NCBI RefSeq assembly: GCF_003917135.1 | Contig: NZ_RPDI01000021.1 | Location: forward strand, 12,352 to 58,877 | Source of the DNA: Leucobacter chromiireducens | Lineage (GTDB): Bacteria > Actinomycetota > Actinomycetes > Actinomycetales > Microbacteriaceae | Length of the DNA stretch: 46,526 bases | Direction: 5' to 3' | In this document: piece by piece, positions 37,506 to 44,695 of the stretch | Numbering within the stretch: position 1 is the stretch's first letter | Layout of the letters: each line of letters begins with the position of its first letter | Notes under the pieces: model-generated | The model's database searches: none | The model's input: the letters and a program-made list of their open reading frames with translations, nothing else | What the model was told of the DNA's origin: nothing | Position numbers and translations under genes: made by a program

Positions 37506-37665
37506 GCAGGTGAACGAAAACTTGGGGGAATTCCCGCGATCTTCTCGCTGGAATGACATCTGCGCCCACGTTAGTCACAGATTTGTCCACAGGCAAGTCC
37601 CCAGCTTATCCACACGCCGAGCGACCCGGGAAGCGGGCGCGAACGCAGCGAATCACCACATGTTT

Positions 37666-37694
37666 TTGACGGGAGAAGCGATACGGCGTAGAGT
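37666..37694 (+). promoter_or_regulatory. rpmH promoter
   Basis: TTGACG (37666-37671), 17 bases, then TAGAGT (37689-37694) is a near-consensus housekeeping promoter with ideal spacing. It would start transcription about 90 nt before rpmH and probably drives rpmH-rnpA-yidD-yidC. Confidence 0.75.
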
Positions 37695-37791
37695 AAATAC
37701 CTTGTATGGGCGAAATGTCGCCCTGCCCAGATCCGACTTCCTCGACGACACTGAGCTTCGGGGATCTGTTCCATAAGTCACGGAGTCCTCA

Positions 37792-37929
37792 ATGAGCAAG
37801 CGTACTTTCCAGCCGAATAACCGCCGCCGCGCCAAGGTGCACGGCTTCCGCGCCCGCATGCGTACCCGCGCGGGCCGCGCGATCGTTGCCGCACGTCGCG
37901 GCAAGGGCCGCTCCAAGCTCACCGCGTAA
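37792..37929 (+). CDS. rpmH: Large ribosomal subunit protein bL34
   Basis: A 45-residue very basic protein, [18 protein letters not shown] at the start and GRSKLTA at the end, unmistakably bL34. It binds 23S rRNA. It is the first gene of the rightward origin operon, with rnpA starting 19 bp later. A GGAG site lies at 37782-37785. Confidence 0.98.
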   Translation: MSKRTFQPNNRRRAKVHGFRARMRTRAGRAIVAARRGKGRSKLTA

Positions 37930-37948
37930 TTTCCTCCCGGGGCTCACT

Positions 37949-38311
37949 ATGCCTGCCAAGCGGCACCGTGTTACCCGGGGAGATGACTACCGGCGGGTCG
38001 TTCGATCCGGCTACCGCGTGGGTGGTGCATTCTGCATCACCCACGCGGTTTTGCGTGCGCCGGGGGAACCCGCCCGCTTCGGCTTCATCGTCTCAAAGGC
38101 GGTGGGCAACGCGGTCACCAGGAACCTCGTGCGCCGGCGAATGAAGACCATCGCCGAGCGCCGGATCGCGGCCGGCTTCTCAGCCGTCGACGTCGTGTTC
38201 CGCGCACTCCCCGCGATCGCCGAGGTGCCGTACTCGGAGCTCGAGTCGACGCTCAACCGTGCGCTCGACCGCGTCGAACGGACGCGTGCCGCCACGCAGG
38301 GATCACCGTGA
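37949..38311 (+). CDS. rnpA: Ribonuclease P protein component
   Basis: A 120-residue basic protein with the RnpA signature KAVGNAVTRNLVRRRMKTIAE and the N-terminal MPAKRHRVTRGDDYRRV. It assists the RNase P RNA in trimming tRNA 5' leaders. The RNase P RNA gene is not in this window. The ATG at 37949 is chosen as the family start; the frame upstream crosses rpmH. Its stop overlaps yidD by four bases (GTGA). Confidence 0.97.
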   Translation: MPAKRHRVTRGDDYRRVVRSGYRVGGAFCITHAVLRAPGEPARFGFIVSKAVGNAVTRNLVRRRMKTIAERRIAAGFSAVDVVFRALPAIAEVPYSELESTLNRALDRVERTRAATQGSP

Positions 38312-38616
38312 GACGCGCGCTCTTCGAGATCTGGTTTCTCCCGCGGAACATCGCGATTGGGATCATGCATCTCTACCGGCGCTTCATCTCCCCGCTCTAC
38401 GGGCAGGTGTGCAGGTATTATCCATCGTGTTCCCGGTACGCTGTTGAGGCATACCAACTGCGCGGTTTCATCGTTGGGACCGCACTCACTGGCTGGCGGC
38501 TGCTGCGCTGCAACCCCTTCACGCCCGGCGGGATCGACGACGTTCCCGCTCGGAACCAACAGAACTTTGTGATTAACTCGCGCGGCTTCGTCCGCCCCAT
38601 CGAGCGAAAGGCCTAA
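38308..38616 (+). CDS. yidD: Membrane protein insertion efficiency factor YidD
   Basis: A 102-residue protein with the family cysteines in RYYPSCSRYAVEA and RCNPFTPGGIDDVP. It is a peripheral inner-membrane protein that helps YidC. The GTG at 38308 overlaps rnpA, and yidC follows 4 bp after its stop. The length is slightly greater than the core family because of a C-terminal tail (residues about 80-102). Confidence 0.95.
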   Translation: MRRALFEIWFLPRNIAIGIMHLYRRFISPLYGQVCRYYPSCSRYAVEAYQLRGFIVGTALTGWRLLRCNPFTPGGIDDVPARNQQNFVINSRGFVRPIERKA

Positions 38617-38620
38617 CGCG

Positions 38621-39568
38621 GTGGATTTCTTCGAGACCATACTCTGGCCCCTCCGCTGGCTCGTCGAGCTGGTACTGGCCGTCTGGCATCAGGCACTGAC
38701 CTGGCTCGGGATGGAGGCTGCTTCCGGTCTCACCTGGGTGCTCTCGATCATCGGTCTGGTGATCGTGGTGCGCTCGGCGCTCATCCCGGTCACCGTGCGC
38801 CAGATCAAGTCTCAGCGCCGCATGATGGATCTTGCGCCCGAGATGAAGAAGGTGCAGGACAAGTACAAGGGCAAGAAGGATCAGTTCTCGCGTGAGGCCA
38901 TGAGCCGCGAGACGATGGCCCTCTACAAGAAGCACGGCACGAACCCGTTCTCCTCGTGCCTGCCGATCCTGATTCAGATGCCGGTCTTCTTCTCGCTGTT
39001 CTACGTGCTCCGCCACGCGGCCGAGAACAAGACGGGTATCGGCTTCATGAATGAGGCGCTGACGCAGAGCTTCAACGAGGCCTCGATCTTCGGCGCACCG
39101 CTCAAGATGAACTTCACGCAGGGCTGGGAGAGCGGCAACTGGACCGTCGTGATCCTGCTCGGCGTCATCGTGGTCCTCATGATCGCGTCGCAGTTCTTCA
39201 CGCAGCTGCAGATCATGTCGAAGAACGTCTCGGATGAGACGAAGGCGTCGCCGATGTACCGCCAGCAGCGCATCCTGCTCTACATCATTCCCTTCGCGTT
39301 CCTGTTCTCCGGCGTCACCTTCCCGCTCGCGCTGAACGTGTACTGGTTCACGTCGAACGTCTGGACCATGGGCCAGCAGTTCATCGTGATCCGCAACATG
39401 CCCACCCCGGGGAGCGAGGCGTGGCGTGCGCGCCAGGCGCGCCTGAAGGCCAAGGGCAAGCTCACCGACGACGAAGTCCGCGCGCTCGATGCGCAGACCC
39501 CGACGAAGGCTGAGGGGCAGCGGCAGCAGCCGATGAGCTCGAAGCGTGCGAAGAAGAAGGGCAAGTGA
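38621..39568 (+). CDS. yidC: Membrane protein insertase YidC
   Basis: A 315-residue YidC/Oxa1 insertase of the short Gram-positive type. About five membrane helices surround the hydrophilic groove. The conserved Arg lies in IVVRSALIPVTVRQ, and the cytoplasmic loop MKKVQDKYKGKKDQ and the segment NPFSSCLPILIQMPVFFSL are typical. The tail is basic (RAKKKGK) and can bind ribosomes. There is no lipobox at the N-terminus. The GTG at 38621 follows yidD, and the stop overlaps the khpB start. Confidence 0.95.
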   Translation: MDFFETILWPLRWLVELVLAVWHQALTWLGMEAASGLTWVLSIIGLVIVVRSALIPVTVRQIKSQRRMMDLAPEMKKVQDKYKGKKDQFSREAMSRETMALYKKHGTNPFSSCLPILIQMPVFFSLFYVLRHAAENKTGIGFMNEALTQSFNEASIFGAPLKMNFTQGWESGNWTVVILLGVIVVLMIASQFFTQLQIMSKNVSDETKASPMYRQQRILLYIIPFAFLFSGVTFPLALNVYWFTSNVWTMGQQFIVIRNMPTPGSEAWRARQARLKAKGKLTDDEVRALDAQTPTKAEGQRQQPMSSKRAKKKGK

Positions 39569-40077
39569 TCCGCGTGACCACGGAGCAGAACACCCCAGCA
39601 CCCGAGCAGCCCGACCTCACGCTCGCCGAGCTTGAGGCCGACGGCGATCTCGCCGCCGACTACATCGAGGGCCTCCTCGACATCGCCGATCTCGACGGCG
39701 ACATCGACATCGACGTCGCCAATGGCCGTGCCTACGTGTCGGTGACCGGCGGCGGCGAGCAGCTCGATCACCTCGCCGCGCCGGACACCGTGCAGGCGCT
39801 GCAGGACCTCACCCGGCTCGCCGTGCAGGCCAAGACCGGCCGGTTCTCGCGCCTCATCGTCGACATCGGCGGCTCGCGCGACGCCCGCGCGACCGAACTC
39901 AAGGGAATGGTTGACGCGGCGGTGGCGCAGATCGCCGCGGGTCGCGACAGCGTCGAGCTCGAGCCCATGTCCTCGTACGAGCGGAAGCTGGTGCACGACG
40001 ACGTCGCGGAGCGCGGATACTTCTCGGAGTCGCGCGGCGAGGGCCGCGACCGCCGGCTCGTGATCAGCCGCGCGTAG
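39565..40077 (+). CDS. khpB: RNA-binding protein KhpB/Jag (KH and R3H domains)
   Basis: A 170-residue protein. After an acidic N-terminus (about 1-45), a KH domain lies at about residues 45-105. An R3H domain follows at about 108-170, with SYERKLVHDDVAERGY carrying the Arg-x3-His pair. It lacks the N-terminal Jag domain of Firmicutes. In other bacteria it pairs with KhpA to bind many RNAs and affects cell size. The GTG at 39565 overlaps yidC by four bases; an alternative GTG is at 39574. A parS site lies just after its stop. Confidence 0.9.
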   Translation: MIRVTTEQNTPAPEQPDLTLAELEADGDLAADYIEGLLDIADLDGDIDIDVANGRAYVSVTGGGEQLDHLAAPDTVQALQDLTRLAVQAKTGRFSRLIVDIGGSRDARATELKGMVDAAVAQIAAGRDSVELEPMSSYERKLVHDDVAERGYFSESRGEGRDRRLVISRA

Positions 40078-40089
40078 CGCGAGCGAACC

Positions 40090-40105
40090 CGTTTCACGTG
40101 AAACG
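40090..40105. promoter_or_regulatory. parS site 3 (khpB-rsmG gap)
   Basis: CGTTTCACGTGAAACG is a perfect 16-bp palindrome with the parS core GTTTCACGTGAAAC. It lies 12 bp after the khpB stop and 15 bp before the rsmG ATG. ParB binding here could also affect transcription into rsmG-parA-parB. Confidence 0.9.
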
Positions 40106-40120
40106 CGCGGAGGGCGCAGA

Positions 40121-40768
40121 ATGACCGAACTCACCGAGCTGGAGCTCGAGCCAGCAGCTGCCGCGGAGATCGCGGGGGATCGCATCGACGTGCTCCGCGC
40201 CTTCGCGAGCGACCTCGCCGAGCGTGGCGAGGAGCTCGGCCTCATCGGCCCGCTGGAGCTCCCCCGGCTCTGGACGCGACACCTGCTGAACAGCGCCGTC
40301 CTGGCGCCGCTCATCCGCGCCGGCGGTCGCGTCGCGGACATCGGCACCGGCGGCGGGATGCCCGGCCTCGTGCTCGCCATCGTCCGCCCGGACGCGCACT
40401 TCCTGTTCGTGGAGCCCATGGAGCGCCGCTGCCTCTGGCTGAACGAACAGATTGAGCGGCTCGACCTGACGAACGCCGAGGTGAAGCGCGGCCGCGCGGA
40501 GGAGTTCCACGACGCGTTCGAGGTGGACCAGGTGACCGCGCGTGCGGTGACCGCACTGCGGAAGCTCGTTCCGATCACGGCGCCGCTCCTCCGCGCCGGC
40601 GGCGAGATGCTGTTCCTCAAGGGCACCTCGGTCGAGGCGGAGATCGACGCCGCAGCCAAGGTGCTGCGGAAGCATCGCCTCTCCGATATTCGGGTGGAGG
40701 AACTCGGCGCCGGGCAGCTCGCTGAAACGACGCGCGTATTTCGGGCTAAAATCGAGAGTCATGGCTGA
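40121..40768 (+). CDS. rsmG: 16S rRNA (guanine527-N7)-methyltransferase RsmG
   Basis: A 215-residue Rossmann-fold methyltransferase. The S-adenosylmethionine loop VADIGTGGGMPG is at about residues 71-82, and LWTRHLLNS precedes it as in the family. It methylates G527 of 16S rRNA in the 530 loop; loss gives low-level streptomycin resistance. The ATG at 40121 follows a parS site, and its stop overlaps parA by 8 bp. Confidence 0.96.
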   Translation: MTELTELELEPAAAAEIAGDRIDVLRAFASDLAERGEELGLIGPLELPRLWTRHLLNSAVLAPLIRAGGRVADIGTGGGMPGLVLAIVRPDAHFLFVEPMERRCLWLNEQIERLDLTNAEVKRGRAEEFHDAFEVDQVTARAVTALRKLVPITAPLLRAGGEMLFLKGTSVEAEIDAAAKVLRKHRLSDIRVEELGAGQLAETTRVFRAKIESHG

Positions 40769-41666
40769 TACGGAGAAGTCACTCGTCGGCGACCACCTCG
40801 TCGACAAGGTCAGGCGACGGCGCAAGCTCGCCGAGACCGTCTCTCCCCTCCCCGAAACACCGCGCATCATCACGGTGTCGAACCAGAAGGGTGGCGTCGG
40901 CAAGACCACGACAACGGTCAACCTCGCCTCCGCGCTCGCGCGCCGGGGTGCGCGCGTGCTCGTGATCGACCTGGATCCCCAGGGCAACGCCTCGACCGCG
41001 CTCGGTGTGCAGCACCGCCCCGAGGTGACGAGCGTCTACGATGTGCTGCTCGGCGACAGTACCCTGACGGACGCCCTGCAGCAGACCACCGACCACGAGA
41101 ACCTGTGGTGCGTTCCCTCCACGATCAACCTCGCCGGAGCGGAGATCGAGCTCGTGTCGCTCGTCGCCCGCGAGCAGCGACTGCGCACCGGGCTGCAGTC
41201 TTTCCTCCGCGAGGCCCCCGAGCCCTACCACTACGTCTTCATCGATTGCCCGCCGTCACTCGGCCTGCTGACCGTCAACGCCTTCGTCGCCGCCGACGAG
41301 GTGCTGATCCCGATCCAGTGCGAGTACTACGCGCTCGAGGGCTTGAGCCAGCTGCTCGGCAACATCCAGCTGATTCAGAAGCATCTGAACCCCGGGCTGC
41401 AGGTCTCCACGATCCTGCTCACCATGTACGACGCGCGCACGAACCTCGCACAGGAGGTCGCCAACGAGGTGCGCTCGCACTTCCCCGAGCAGGTGCTGAG
41501 CGCGGTGATCCCGCGTTCCGTGCGCATCTCCGAGGCGCCGAGCTACGGGCAGACGGTGCACGCGTATGATGGCGCATCGATCGGCGCACTCGCGTACCTC
41601 GAGGCTGCAGCTGAGATCGCGGAGCGCGGCGTACAGGCCGGCATTTCCATGGAAGGGCGCGTGTAA
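40761..41666 (+). CDS. parA: Chromosome partitioning ATPase ParA
   Basis: A 301-residue deviant Walker ATPase. The signature NQKGGVGKTTTTVNLA (Lys43 and Lys48) is followed by DLDPQGNASTALG and VFIDCPPSLG. It binds the nucleoid as an ATP dimer and moves the ParB-parS complexes apart. It overlaps rsmG at the 5' end, and its TAA shares one base with the parB ATG. A short N-terminal extension (about 35 residues) precedes the fold, as in other Microbacteriaceae. Confidence 0.96.
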   Translation: MADTEKSLVGDHLVDKVRRRRKLAETVSPLPETPRIITVSNQKGGVGKTTTTVNLASALARRGARVLVIDLDPQGNASTALGVQHRPEVTSVYDVLLGDSTLTDALQQTTDHENLWCVPSTINLAGAEIELVSLVAREQRLRTGLQSFLREAPEPYHYVFIDCPPSLGLLTVNAFVAADEVLIPIQCEYYALEGLSQLLGNIQLIQKHLNPGLQVSTILLTMYDARTNLAQEVANEVRSHFPEQVLSAVIPRSVRISEAPSYGQTVHAYDGASIGALAYLEAAAEIAERGVQAGISMEGRV

Positions 41667-42712
41667 TGGCGACGAAGAAGCGGGGCGGTCTCGGCCGCGG
41701 GATCGGGGCCCTCATCCCCCAGGCGCCGGCAACGGGTGAGCGCCCGGTTGACGTGTTCTTCCCGGCGAGCGGCACGGGCGCCGACTCCGAGCAGCCCGCC
41801 GCGGACGGCACCACCGGAGCGGTCCCCGCCACCGCGGGCGCCGTCGACGGCGCGAACGCTGGCTCGGGCGACGACGCAGCGGCCGAGCTCCAGGCGGTGC
41901 CCGGTGCGCGCCTCACGCGGCTTGAGCTGAGCGACATCACGCCGAACCGGGTGCAGCCGCGCACCGAGTTCGACGAGGACGCGCTCGCCGAGCTCACCCA
42001 CTCCGTCAAGGAGTTCGGTGTGTTCCAGCCGATCGTGGTGCGTGAGATCGAGCCGGCCCCGAAGCGCGGGCCCCACTACGAGATCATCATGGGCGAGCGC
42101 CGTTTCCGCGCGTCGAAGCGCGCCGGCCTCGACACGATCCCCGCGATCATCCGCAGCACCGCCGACGAGCACATGCTCCGCGATGCTCTGCTCGAGAACC
42201 TGCACCGCGCGGAGCTGAATCCGCTCGAGGAGGCGTCGGCCTACCAGCAGCTGCTCGCAGACTTCGGCATCACGCAGGAGCAGCTCGCCGAGCGGATCGG
42301 GCGGTCACGCCCGCAGATCTCAAACACCATCCGGTTGCTGCGCCTACCTGAGCCCGTGCAGGCCCGCGTCGCGGCCGGTGTGCTCTCGGCCGGTCATGCG
42401 CGCGCGATCCTCTCGCACGTCGGTGACGCCGAGTCGATGCAGCGCCTCGCCGACAAGATCGTCGACGAGGGGCTGTCGGTGCGCGCCGCGGAGGCCGCGG
42501 CGGCCGAGGGCCCGCAGCGCAAGGTGCCGAAGCCGCGCGCCGGCGGCGTGCAGGCGCAGCTCGGCGAGATCGCCGACCGCCTGGGCGATCGCTTCGACAC
42601 CAGGGTCGCCGTGAAGCTCGGCGCGAAGAAGGGCCAGATCGTCATCGATTTCGCCACCATCGCCGACCTCAAGCGGATTCTCTCGGAGCTCGGGGACCCC
42701 GGATTTAGTTGA
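41666..42712 (+). CDS. parB: Chromosome partitioning protein ParB
   Basis: A 348-residue CTP-dependent DNA clamp. After a low-complexity Ala/Gly stretch (about 35-75) comes the ParB N-domain with the CTP-site motif GERRFRA (143-149). ENLHRAELNPLEEASAY and a helix-turn-helix (ITQEQLAERIGRSRPQISN) follow. The C-terminal dimerisation domain ends the protein. It should bind parS at 33701, 33740 and 40090. Confidence 0.96.
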   Translation: MATKKRGGLGRGIGALIPQAPATGERPVDVFFPASGTGADSEQPAADGTTGAVPATAGAVDGANAGSGDDAAAELQAVPGARLTRLELSDITPNRVQPRTEFDEDALAELTHSVKEFGVFQPIVVREIEPAPKRGPHYEIIMGERRFRASKRAGLDTIPAIIRSTADEHMLRDALLENLHRAELNPLEEASAYQQLLADFGITQEQLAERIGRSRPQISNTIRLLRLPEPVQARVAAGVLSAGHARAILSHVGDAESMQRLADKIVDEGLSVRAAEAAAAEGPQRKVPKPRAGGVQAQLGEIADRLGDRFDTRVAVKLGAKKGQIVIDFATIADLKRILSELGDPGFS

Positions 42713-42746
42713 GCGGCGACGGCGCGCGGTGTGATTGACTGAGCAC

Positions 42747-43196
42747 ATGGCTGCAGCAGCGAAGATCGTGTCGGCGGAGCGCCTCATTGCGGCGACTCCG
42801 GAGCGGGTGTTCGAGTTGATCGCCGACCCAGCGCAGCAACCGCGCTGGGACGGGAATGACAACCTCGCCGAGGCGGCGCCCGGACAGCGCGTGCGCGCCG
42901 TCGGTGACGTCTTCCTGATGACGAATGTCGGCGACCGCGTGCGGCAGAACCGCGTCGTCGAGTTCGAGGAGGGCCGGCGCATCGCGTGGCTGCCCTCCCC
43001 CGTCGGGGAGGCCGAGCCCGGGCACCTGTGGCGGTGGGAGCTCGAAGCACGCGCGGACGGCACGCTCGTGCGGCACACCTTCGATTGGAGCGGACTCACC
43101 GATCCCAATCGAGTCGCGCGTGCCCAGCAGAACACGCCGGAGGCGCTTGGCGCATCGATCGATCGCCTCTCGACGCTCGCGGAGGCCGGCGAGTAG
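42747..43196 (+). CDS. SRPBCC (polyketide cyclase/START-like) family protein
   Basis: A 149-residue protein with the SRPBCC pattern: IVSAERLIAATPERVFELIADPAQQPRWD at the start (given in part), then NRVVEFEEGRRIAW and a late WRWELE...GTLVRHTFDWSG. The fold makes a deep hydrophobic ligand cavity; the ligand is not known. The ATG at 42747 has no ribosome site, and a leaderless start is possible. It stands alone between parB and a convergent terminator. Confidence 0.8.
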   Translation: MAAAAKIVSAERLIAATPERVFELIADPAQQPRWDGNDNLAEAAPGQRVRAVGDVFLMTNVGDRVRQNRVVEFEEGRRIAWLPSPVGEAEPGHLWRWELEARADGTLVRHTFDWSGLTDPNRVARAQQNTPEALGASIDRLSTLAEAGE

Positions 43197-43219
43197 CGGC
43201 GAACGCTCCGGCCCTCGCA

Positions 43220-43268
43220 CCAACGCCAGCGGGGGTGAGTCTCAGGACTCACCGCCCGCTGGCGTTGG
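43220..43268. terminator. Bidirectional terminator
   Basis: CCAACGCCAGCGGG pairs with CCCGCTGGCGTTGG, and the stem continues with GGTGAGTC/GACTCACC after one bulge, around a 4-nt loop. It separates the convergent SRPBCC and trxA genes and probably ends both. Confidence 0.85.
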
Positions 43269-43300
43269 AGCACGGGTGCGGCTGCACGCCGCCCCACCGA

Positions 43301-43624
43301 CTAGATGATGCCGGCGAGGTGCTCTTCGATCATCGGCTTCGGCATGGCGCCGATGATCTCGCGCACCTCTTCGCCGCCCGAGAAGACCTTCATCGCGGGG
43401 ATGGAGGTGATGCGGTACTGCGCCGCGAGATTCGGGTTCTCGTCGACGTTGAGCTTCACGATGCGCAGCTTGCCGTCCTGCTCGCCGGCGATCTGGTCGA
43501 GGATCGGGGCGACGGCGCGGCAGGGGCCGCACCAGGCCGCCCAGAAGTCCACGAGGACGGGGATGTCGCTCTGCAGCACGACCTTCTCGAAGGTCTGCTC
43601 GTCAACGTTGATGGGTTCGGACAT
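43301..43624 (-). CDS. trxA: Thioredoxin
   Basis: A 107-residue thioredoxin with the WCGPC active site (Cys32, Cys35), the cis-proline segment TSIPAM and normal length. It reduces disulfides in cytoplasmic proteins using electrons from TrxB. The ATG at 43624 has AAAGGAG at 43630-43636. It follows trxB by 41 bp and the two should form one operon. Confidence 0.97.
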   Translation of the reverse strand: MSEPINVDEQTFEKVVLQSDIPVLVDFWAAWCGPCRAVAPILDQIAGEQDGKLRIVKLNVDENPNLAAQYRITSIPAMKVFSGGEEVREIIGAMPKPMIEEHLAGII

Positions 43625-43665
43625 GATGACTCCTTTGGTCACACGGGTGAGTGGGGCGCCGCCGA

Positions 43666-44616
43666 TCAGACGGCTGCGAGCTCCGCGTTCTTCTGTTCGT
43701 GCAGTGCGAGGAACGCCTCGGCGTCAAGCGCGGCGATCGTGCCGGATGCTGCTGCGGTGATGGCCTGGCGGTAGTGCGGGTCGGTGACATCGCCCGCGGC
43801 AAACACGCCGGGAGCCGAGGTGCGCGAGCTGCGGCCCTCGACCGCGATCGTGCCCTCCTCCGTGAGATCGAGCTTGCCGTGCACGAGGTGCGTGCGCGGA
43901 TCGTTGCCGATCGCGACGAAGAGGCCCTGGAGCGGCAGTTCGCGCTCGGAGCCGTCGACCGTGCTGCGGAGCGTCACGCCCTCGACCTCGGCCTCGCCGT
44001 GGATCGCCGTCACCTCGGAGTCCCAGATGAACTCGATCTTCTCGTTGTCGAAGGCGCGCTGCTGCATGATCTTCGAGGCCTTGAGCTCGTTGCGGCGATG
44101 GATCACGTAGACCTTCTCGGCGAAGCGCGTCAGGAACGTCGCCTCCTCCATCGCGGAGTCGCCGCCGCCGACCACGGCGATCGTCTTCTCACGGAAGAAG
44201 AAGCCGTCGCACGTCGCGCACCAGGAGACGCCGTGGCCGGAGAGGCGCTCCTCGTCGGCGAGCCCGATCTTGCGGTAGGCCGAACCGGTCGCATAGATCA
44301 CGGTGAGCGCCTCGTGCACGCTGCCGTCACCCGCGGTGACGCGCTTCACGTCGCCCGAGAAGTCGACCTCCGTGATGTCGTCGTACACGACCTCCGTGCC
44401 GAACTTCTCCGCCTGCTCCTGCATCCGCTGCATGAGCTCGGGGCCCTGGATCCCCTCGGGGAAGCCGGGGAAGTTCTCCACCTCTGTGGTGTTCATCAGC
44501 TCGCCGCCGATGCCGATGGCACTCGCGAAGAGCAGCGGCTTCAGGCCAGCACGGGCCGCGTAAATCGCGGCGGTGAAGCCGGCGGGGCCGGAACCGATGA
44601 TGATGATCTGCTGCAT
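43666..44616 (-). CDS. trxB: Thioredoxin-disulfide reductase
   Basis: A 316-residue flavoprotein. The FAD-binding GSGPAG motif is near residue 8. The redox pair CATC (Cys133, Cys136) lies in the NADPH domain, and the GGGDSAMEEA motif binds NADPH. It passes electrons from NADPH to TrxA. The ATG at 44616 is supported by GAGGAG at 44621-44626; the longer open frame upstream reads an Arg-rich shadow. Confidence 0.97.
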   Translation of the reverse strand: MQQIIIIGSGPAGFTAAIYAARAGLKPLLFASAIGIGGELMNTTEVENFPGFPEGIQGPELMQRMQEQAEKFGTEVVYDDITEVDFSGDVKRVTAGDGSVHEALTVIYATGSAYRKIGLADEERLSGHGVSWCATCDGFFFREKTIAVVGGGDSAMEEATFLTRFAEKVYVIHRRNELKASKIMQQRAFDNEKIEFIWDSEVTAIHGEAEVEGVTLRSTVDGSERELPLQGLFVAIGNDPRTHLVHGKLDLTEEGTIAVEGRSSRTSAPGVFAAGDVTDPHYRQAITAAASGTIAALDAEAFLALHEQKNAELAAV

Positions 44617-44695
44617 GAGGCTCCTCGCACGCATCGCTGACGGGTTGCGATCGAAGGCCGACCGCTCAGGGGGTATAACCCATCCTAGGCTCGCG

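Larger units (their letters stand above)
37446..37791. other. oriC: Origin-side region between dnaA and rpmH
   Basis: A 346-bp gene-free stretch. Consensus DnaA boxes TTATCCACA lie at 37497-37505 and 37606-37614, with a near-match TTGTCCACA at 37583-37591. The divergent promoters of dnaA and rpmH are also here. It could be part of a bipartite origin or only the autoregulated dnaA promoter. The short open frames inside do not look like genes. Confidence 0.75.
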
